Shown one piece after another: positions 61,243-64,000 of a DNA stretch of 64,000 nt. Below the pieces are notes generated by a model, which saw only the letters and a program-made list of their open reading frames with translations, made no database searches and was not told the DNA's origin. The DNA comes from Fuchsiella alkaliacetigena (GTDB taxonomy: Bacteria; Bacillota; Halanaerobiia; Halobacteroidales; Acetohalobiaceae). Made by a program: the position numbers and the translations under genes. The stretch is taken from contig NZ_JALKBZ010000002.1 of the NCBI RefSeq assembly GCF_023227765.1, positions 62,001 through 126,000 of the forward strand. The letters run 5' to 3'. Within the stretch, counting starts at the first letter, position 1. Each line of letters opens with the position of its first letter.

Positions 61243-61368
61243 ATGAAAGTTGATTTTTTCTTTGCCTGGTCAAAAAACGAAGAAGATAATCTAAAGTCTT
61301 GGGGCGGTGGTTTTAAGCTTCCGGCCTTTTTGAAAATATTTACTGCCTTTTTCAACAAAGAAGAATAG
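61243..61368 (+). CDS. 41-aa small protein of unknown function
   Basis: ATG behind GGGGAGGA with good spacing, TATAAT about 45 nt upstream, and 41 codons to TAG. The N terminus is hydrophobic/aromatic (MKVDFFFAW); the centre has WGGGF, and the C-terminal half is an amphipathic helix-like KLPAFLKIFTAFFNK. It may sit on the membrane surface. No family recognised. A palindromic terminator follows about 120 nt later. Confidence 0.5.
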   Translation: MKVDFFFAWSKNEEDNLKSWGGGFKLPAFLKIFTAFFNKEE

Positions 61369-61490
61369 TTTGAAGTAATATATATCTTAACTAAAAATTC
61401 CAACTACTATTACTATTAATTATAAATTCTCCGGACAAACTATTATTTAAAAATTCATCTTTATTAATTATCAATTTAATATAATATATA

Positions 61491-61519
61491 AAAGGAGGGC
61501 TAAATTTAGCCCTCCTTTT
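61491..61519. terminator. Bidirectional terminator
   Basis: The stem AAAAGGAGGGCTA and complement with a 3-nt loop lies between the 41-aa ORF and the TPR gene, usable from both sides. Confidence 0.85.
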
Positions 61520-61533
61520 ATATATTGAAACTC

Positions 61534-62289
61534 TTAATCATCAGCTAATGCTTTTCTCACTCTATCTAAATTCACCTTTGCATTCTCGTAATTAGCATCA
61601 ATCTCTAAAGCCCGCTGATAAGCTTCCTGTGCTTTAAGCAACTGCTCAGTATTTTCGTAAGCAATTCCTAAATTATTATATAAATAAGGAATATCCGGCT
61701 CTAATGATGCTCCTTGTTCTAAAAAAGGAATAGCCTTCCCATACTCACCTAAAGTAATATATGCATAACCTAAATTATTTAAAGAATAATAATTTTGATC
61801 ATTTAATTCAATAGATTTTTGATAACTGTCTACTGCTTTTTCAAAACTACCTTGATTTAGATAAGCTCTTCCTAGTACATTATAAACAGCACTACTTTCT
61901 CGATTAACCTCAACTGCTTGTTCAGCCATTTCTACTGCTTTATCAACTTCATTGAGTCTCAAATAAACTCTACTTAAATTAATCATTACCCCATAATGTT
62001 GAGAATTCAATTGATAAGCTTTTTCTAATTGAGTCTTAGCAAAATCAAAATCATTTAAATAATAGTAACTTAAACCTAAAATATAATGTGGACTCATAGA
62101 ATCAGGATTTTCAGCCACAGCTACTACTAATTCTGGAATGGCTGCTTCATAATCTCCAGCTCTAAAGTATTCCAAACCTAACTGATAGCTGCTTAATTCT
62201 TCAGTTTCAGCAGTTAATACTCCACTCAATATCAATAAAAATCCTAAAGTAAAAACCAACATTGAAATTATTTTTTTATTTCTTAACAT
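61534..62289 (-). CDS. Exported TPR protein
   Basis: 251 residues. An N-terminal signal or anchor (residues 7-27, ending near VLTAE) is followed by about six tetratricopeptide repeats, e.g. YQLGLEYFRAGDYEAAIPEL, VYNVLGRAYLNQGSFEKAVD and LNNLGYAYITLGEYGKAIPF. TPR proteins scaffold protein complexes; no specific role. Directly after the tRNA operon terminator. Confidence 0.88.
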   Translation of the reverse strand: MLRNKKIISMLVFTLGFLLILSGVLTAETEELSSYQLGLEYFRAGDYEAAIPELVVAVAENPDSMSPHYILGLSYYYLNDFDFAKTQLEKAYQLNSQHYGVMINLSRVYLRLNEVDKAVEMAEQAVEVNRESSAVYNVLGRAYLNQGSFEKAVDSYQKSIELNDQNYYSLNNLGYAYITLGEYGKAIPFLEQGASLEPDIPYLYNNLGIAYENTEQLLKAQEAYQRALEIDANYENAKVNLDRVRKALADD

Positions 62290-62420
62290 ATTAAAGCACC
62301 ACCTGATTCTAAATTTTTATTTCTAACATTTATTATTCTATTTAAATTCAAAAACACCTGCAAAAAAAGGAAAACATATTAAAAAAATTGAAATCATTCA
62401 AAGTAAATCTTAGAAACTTT

Positions 62421-62459
62421 AAAAACCTGTTGTTTATTTAAATAAACAACAGGTTTTTT
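62421..62459 (-). terminator. Terminator of the rRNA-tRNA operon
   Basis: A long perfect stem (AACCTGTTGTTTATTT and complement) followed by T5 on the minus strand, after tRNA-His. Confidence 0.85.
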
Positions 62460-62484
62460 ATCATTAATTTATGTTATATTTTTA

Positions 62485-62562
62485 TGGGGTGAGTGATGGG
62501 ATTTGAACCCACGGCCTCAGGAGCCACAATCCTGCGCTCTAACCAACTGAGCTACACCCACC
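62485..62562 (-). tRNA. tRNA-His (GTG)
   Basis: Cloverleaf complete with anticodon loop TTGTGGC, the His-specific extra G at -1 paired with discriminator C, and encoded CCA. Confidence 0.95.
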
Positions 62563-62566
62563 ATAG

Positions 62567-62643
62567 TGGTACGCCTGGGAGGATTCGAACCCCCGACGCA
62601 TGGATTAGAAGTCCATTGCTCTATCCACCTGAGCTACAGGCGC
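62567..62643 (-). tRNA. tRNA-Arg (TCT)
   Basis: Anticodon loop CTTCTAA, acceptor GCGCCTG/CAGGCGT, encoded CCA. Confidence 0.95.
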
Positions 62644-62656
62644 CTAGAAATTAAAA

Positions 62657-62733
62657 TGGAGCGGGAAACCGGACTCGAACCGGCGACACCCAGCTTGGAA
62701 GGCTGGTGCTCTAGCCAACTGAGCTATTCCCGC
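62657..62733 (-). tRNA. tRNA-Gly (TCC)
   Basis: Anticodon loop CTTCCAA, acceptor GCGGGAA/TTCCCGC, encoded CCA. Confidence 0.95.
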
Positions 62734-62739
62734 TTAAAA

Positions 62740-62825
62740 TGGTGCGAAGGGCGGGAGTCGAACCCGCACGGGATAAACCCACTAGATCCTAAATCTAGCG
62801 TGTCTGCCAGTTCCACCACCTTCGC
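62740..62825 (-). tRNA. tRNA-Leu (TAG)
   Basis: Long variable arm, anticodon loop TTTAGGA, acceptor GCGAAGG/CCTTCGC, encoded CCA. Confidence 0.95.
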
Positions 62826-62830
62826 TTAAA

Positions 62831-62906
62831 TGGTGGCAAGACCCGGATTCGAACCGGGGACACGAGGATTTTCAATCCACTGCTCTACCACCTGAGCTAT
62901 CTCGCC
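62831..62906 (-). tRNA. tRNA-Phe (GAA)
   Basis: Anticodon loop TTGAAAA, acceptor GGCGAGA/TCTTGCC, encoded CCA. One mismatch in the anticodon stem. Confidence 0.93.
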
Positions 62907-62928
62907 ACAACTATTTTTTATTTTTAAA

Positions 62929-63005
62929 TGGTTGCGGGGACTGGATTCGAACCAGTGGCCTCCGGGTTATGAGCCCGACGAGCTACCATACTGCTCTACC
63001 CCGCG
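62929..63005 (-). tRNA. Initiator tRNA-fMet (CAT)
   Basis: Anticodon loop CTCATAA closed by three G-C pairs, and the initiator-specific C1-A72 mismatch (CGCGGGG with CCCCGCA). Encoded CCA. Confidence 0.95.
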
Positions 63006-63012
63006 ACAAAAA

Positions 63013-63088
63013 TGGTGAGCCATGGAGGAGTCGAACCTCCGACACCCTGATTAAAAGTCAGGTGCTCTTCCAGCTGAGCTAATGGCCC
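63013..63088 (-). tRNA. tRNA-Lys (TTT)
   Basis: Anticodon loop CTTTTAA, acceptor GGGCCAT/ATGGCTC, encoded CCA. Confidence 0.95.
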
Positions 63089-63110
63089 ACTTATTTAACA
63101 AATTAAACAA

Positions 63111-63186
63111 TGGAGCTGACGACCGGACTTGAACCGGTGACCTGCTGATTACAAGTCAGCTGCTCTACCAACTGAGCTACGTCAGC
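63111..63186 (-). tRNA. tRNA-Thr (TGT)
   Basis: Anticodon loop CTTGTAA, acceptor GCTGACG/CGTCAGC, encoded CCA. Confidence 0.95.
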
Positions 63187-63193
63187 ATGATAA

Positions 63194-63271
63194 TGGCGGG
63201 GATGACGGGATTTGAACCCGCGACCTCCGGCGTGACAGGCCGGTGTTGTAGACCAGCTCTACTACATCCCC
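63194..63271 (-). tRNA. tRNA-Asp (GTC)
   Basis: Anticodon loop CTGTCAC, acceptor GGGGATG/CATCCCC with discriminator G, encoded CCA. Confidence 0.95.
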
Positions 63272-63277
63272 ACTAAA

Positions 63278-63353
63278 TGGTGGGCGAAACAGGACTTGAA
63301 CCTGTGACCCCCTGCTTGTAAGGCAGGTGCTCTCCCAACTGAGCTATTCGCCC
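63278..63353 (-). tRNA. tRNA-Val (TAC)
   Basis: Anticodon loop CTTACAA, acceptor GGGCGAA/TTCGCCC, encoded CCA. Confidence 0.95.
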
Positions 63354-63392
63354 ATGTTTAGTTTTCAATTTTCTTCCTAATAATTAATTAAG

Positions 63393-63468
63393 TGGTACCC
63401 CCAAGGGGATTCGAACCCCTGCCGCCAGGATGAAAACCTGGTATCCTAGGCCTCTAGACGATGGGGGC
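63393..63468 (-). tRNA. tRNA-Glu (TTC)
   Basis: Anticodon loop TTTTCAT, acceptor GCCCCCA/TGGGGGT, encoded CCA. Confidence 0.95.
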
Positions 63469-63538
63469 CTATTAGTTTTCAGTCTTTAGCTTTTAGTCCT
63501 CAGTCTTCAGCTTGTTTAACTGACAACTGATAACTAAT

Positions 63539-63612
63539 TGGCTGGGATGGCTGGATTCGAACCAGCGATACAGGAGTCAAAGTCCTGTGCCTTACCGCTT
63601 GGCGACATCCCA
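63539..63612 (-). tRNA. tRNA-Gln (TTG)
   Basis: Anticodon loop CTTTGAC, acceptor TGGGATG/CATCCCA with discriminator G, encoded CCA. Confidence 0.95.
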
Positions 63613-63638
63613 ATCACCTATTATCTATAATATTAAAT

Positions 63639-63753
63639 CCGGCAGTGACCTACTCTCTCACAGGGTCCCCCCTGCAATACCATCGGCGCTGGAGGACTTT
63701 ACTTCTGTGGTCGAAATGGGTACAGGTGTTTCCCCTCCGCAATTACCACCGGA
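63639..63753 (-). rRNA. rrf: 5S rRNA
   Basis: About 115 nt with TCCGGTGG...CCACTGCCGGA-type ends, the ACACCTGTACCCAT block and the GAGAGTAGG loop typical of 5S. It lies between 23S and the tRNA cluster. Ends are accurate to a few nt. Confidence 0.93.
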
Positions 63754-63910
63754 AATCTTATTCTTTTACTTATAACTTACTTACAACGCTTTATAGTATA
63801 ACACCTTTGCTTGTGCTTGTCAAGACTTTTTCAAAAATATTTCAAGCTTTTATGATAGCTAATAACTAACTTCTACCTACCTTCAAAACTGCACAGTATA
63901 GCCTTATAAG

Positions 63911-64000
63911 ATCAAGCCCTCGACCTATTAGTACCAGTCAGCTTAAGATATCACTACCCTTACACCTCTGGCCTATCTACCTGATAGTCTATCAGGGGTC
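63911..64000 (-). rRNA. rrl: 23S rRNA, 3' end (partial)
   Basis: The minus strand ends in CTGACTGGTACTAATAGGTCGAGGGCTTGATC, quoted here as two joined conserved blocks: TACTAATAGGTCGAGGGC is the well-known 23S 3' terminus. The gene continues beyond the window edge. Confidence 0.92.

Noticed and set aside
62566-62829. 87-aa plus-strand frame over the tRNA cluster
   Set aside because: It is the well-known spurious antisense translation of tRNA genes (RETGLEPATP-type); the tRNAs are complete.
63587-63869. Two short plus-strand frames
   Set aside because: They are antisense to tRNA-Gln and 5S rRNA.
1-64000. CRISPR arrays, prophage or complete insertion sequences
   Set aside because: No regularly spaced direct repeats, cas, phage or transposase genes were seen on either strand.

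Overview
The window is low-GC DNA from an anaerobic, endospore-forming Clostridia-type bacterium. The best guess is the halophilic order Halanaerobiales (Halobacteroidaceae-like). The evidence is a spoIIGA-sigE pair behind the division/cell-wall cluster, a codY gene, sigma-H-type promoter elements, very acidic exported proteins and many class I cobalamin riboswitches. The taxonomic call is inference; no 16S gene lies in the window. Almost every gene is on the minus strand, so operons are read from high to low coordinate.

Layout. (1) 1-7,690 is a mixed accessory region: a CoA-binding protein, a small membrane protein, a QueG-like Fe-S protein, a Fic AMPylase with a broken second copy of its 3' end about 3 kb away, an ORF-less group II intron sitting exactly behind a terminator, an RDD protein, an HD-GYP protein and a nitrilase. 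(2) 7,690-27,500 is a cobalt/cobamide uptake region. Six class I cobalamin riboswitches, each with its own terminator(s), control ECF cobalt transporter parts (cbiM x2, cbiQ, cbiO, a NikL-like and two NikK-like proteins), a peptide/nickel-type ABC transporter with a SAM methyltransferase, a small unknown protein, and a unit with a VTT membrane protein, a decayed FecCD/BtuC permease and a heterodimeric ABC exporter with one frameshifted half. (3) 27,500-31,400 holds a DUF1540 protein, codY, an MscS channel, a TIM-barrel epimerase and a PilZ protein. (4) 31,500-39,470 is a riboswitch-controlled lower-ligand operon: dehydrogenase, TrpD-like protein, 67-aa protein with an ATT start, two ThiC paralogues (bzaA/bzaB type), cobT, and the alpha-ribazole salvage pair cblT and cblS. 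(5) 39,487-60,934 is the dcw cluster from rsmH down to ftsZ, followed by spoIIGA and sigE. (6) 61,200-64,000 holds a 41-aa ORF, a TPR protein, twelve tRNA genes, 5S rRNA and the 3' end of 23S rRNA.

How the parts work together. Cobalt (or corrinoid) import in region 2 and benzimidazole synthesis, activation and salvage in region 4 should all be switched off by adenosylcobalamin through seven riboswitches. All seven leaders also start just downstream of an RNAGGA-N17-GAAT type element with the spacing of sigma-H promoters, and codY and the PilZ gene have similar elements. This suggests cobamide supply is tied both to B12 level and to the transition-state sigma factor. The most interesting unexplained parts are the lower-ligand operon with its extra TrpD-like, dehydrogenase and small proteins, the two ATT start codons, the roughly 750-nt multi-terminator leader of the second NikK-like gene with an unassigned structured element, and the ORF-less intron next to an attC-like palindrome. 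All functional calls come from reading the sequence; no database search was run.
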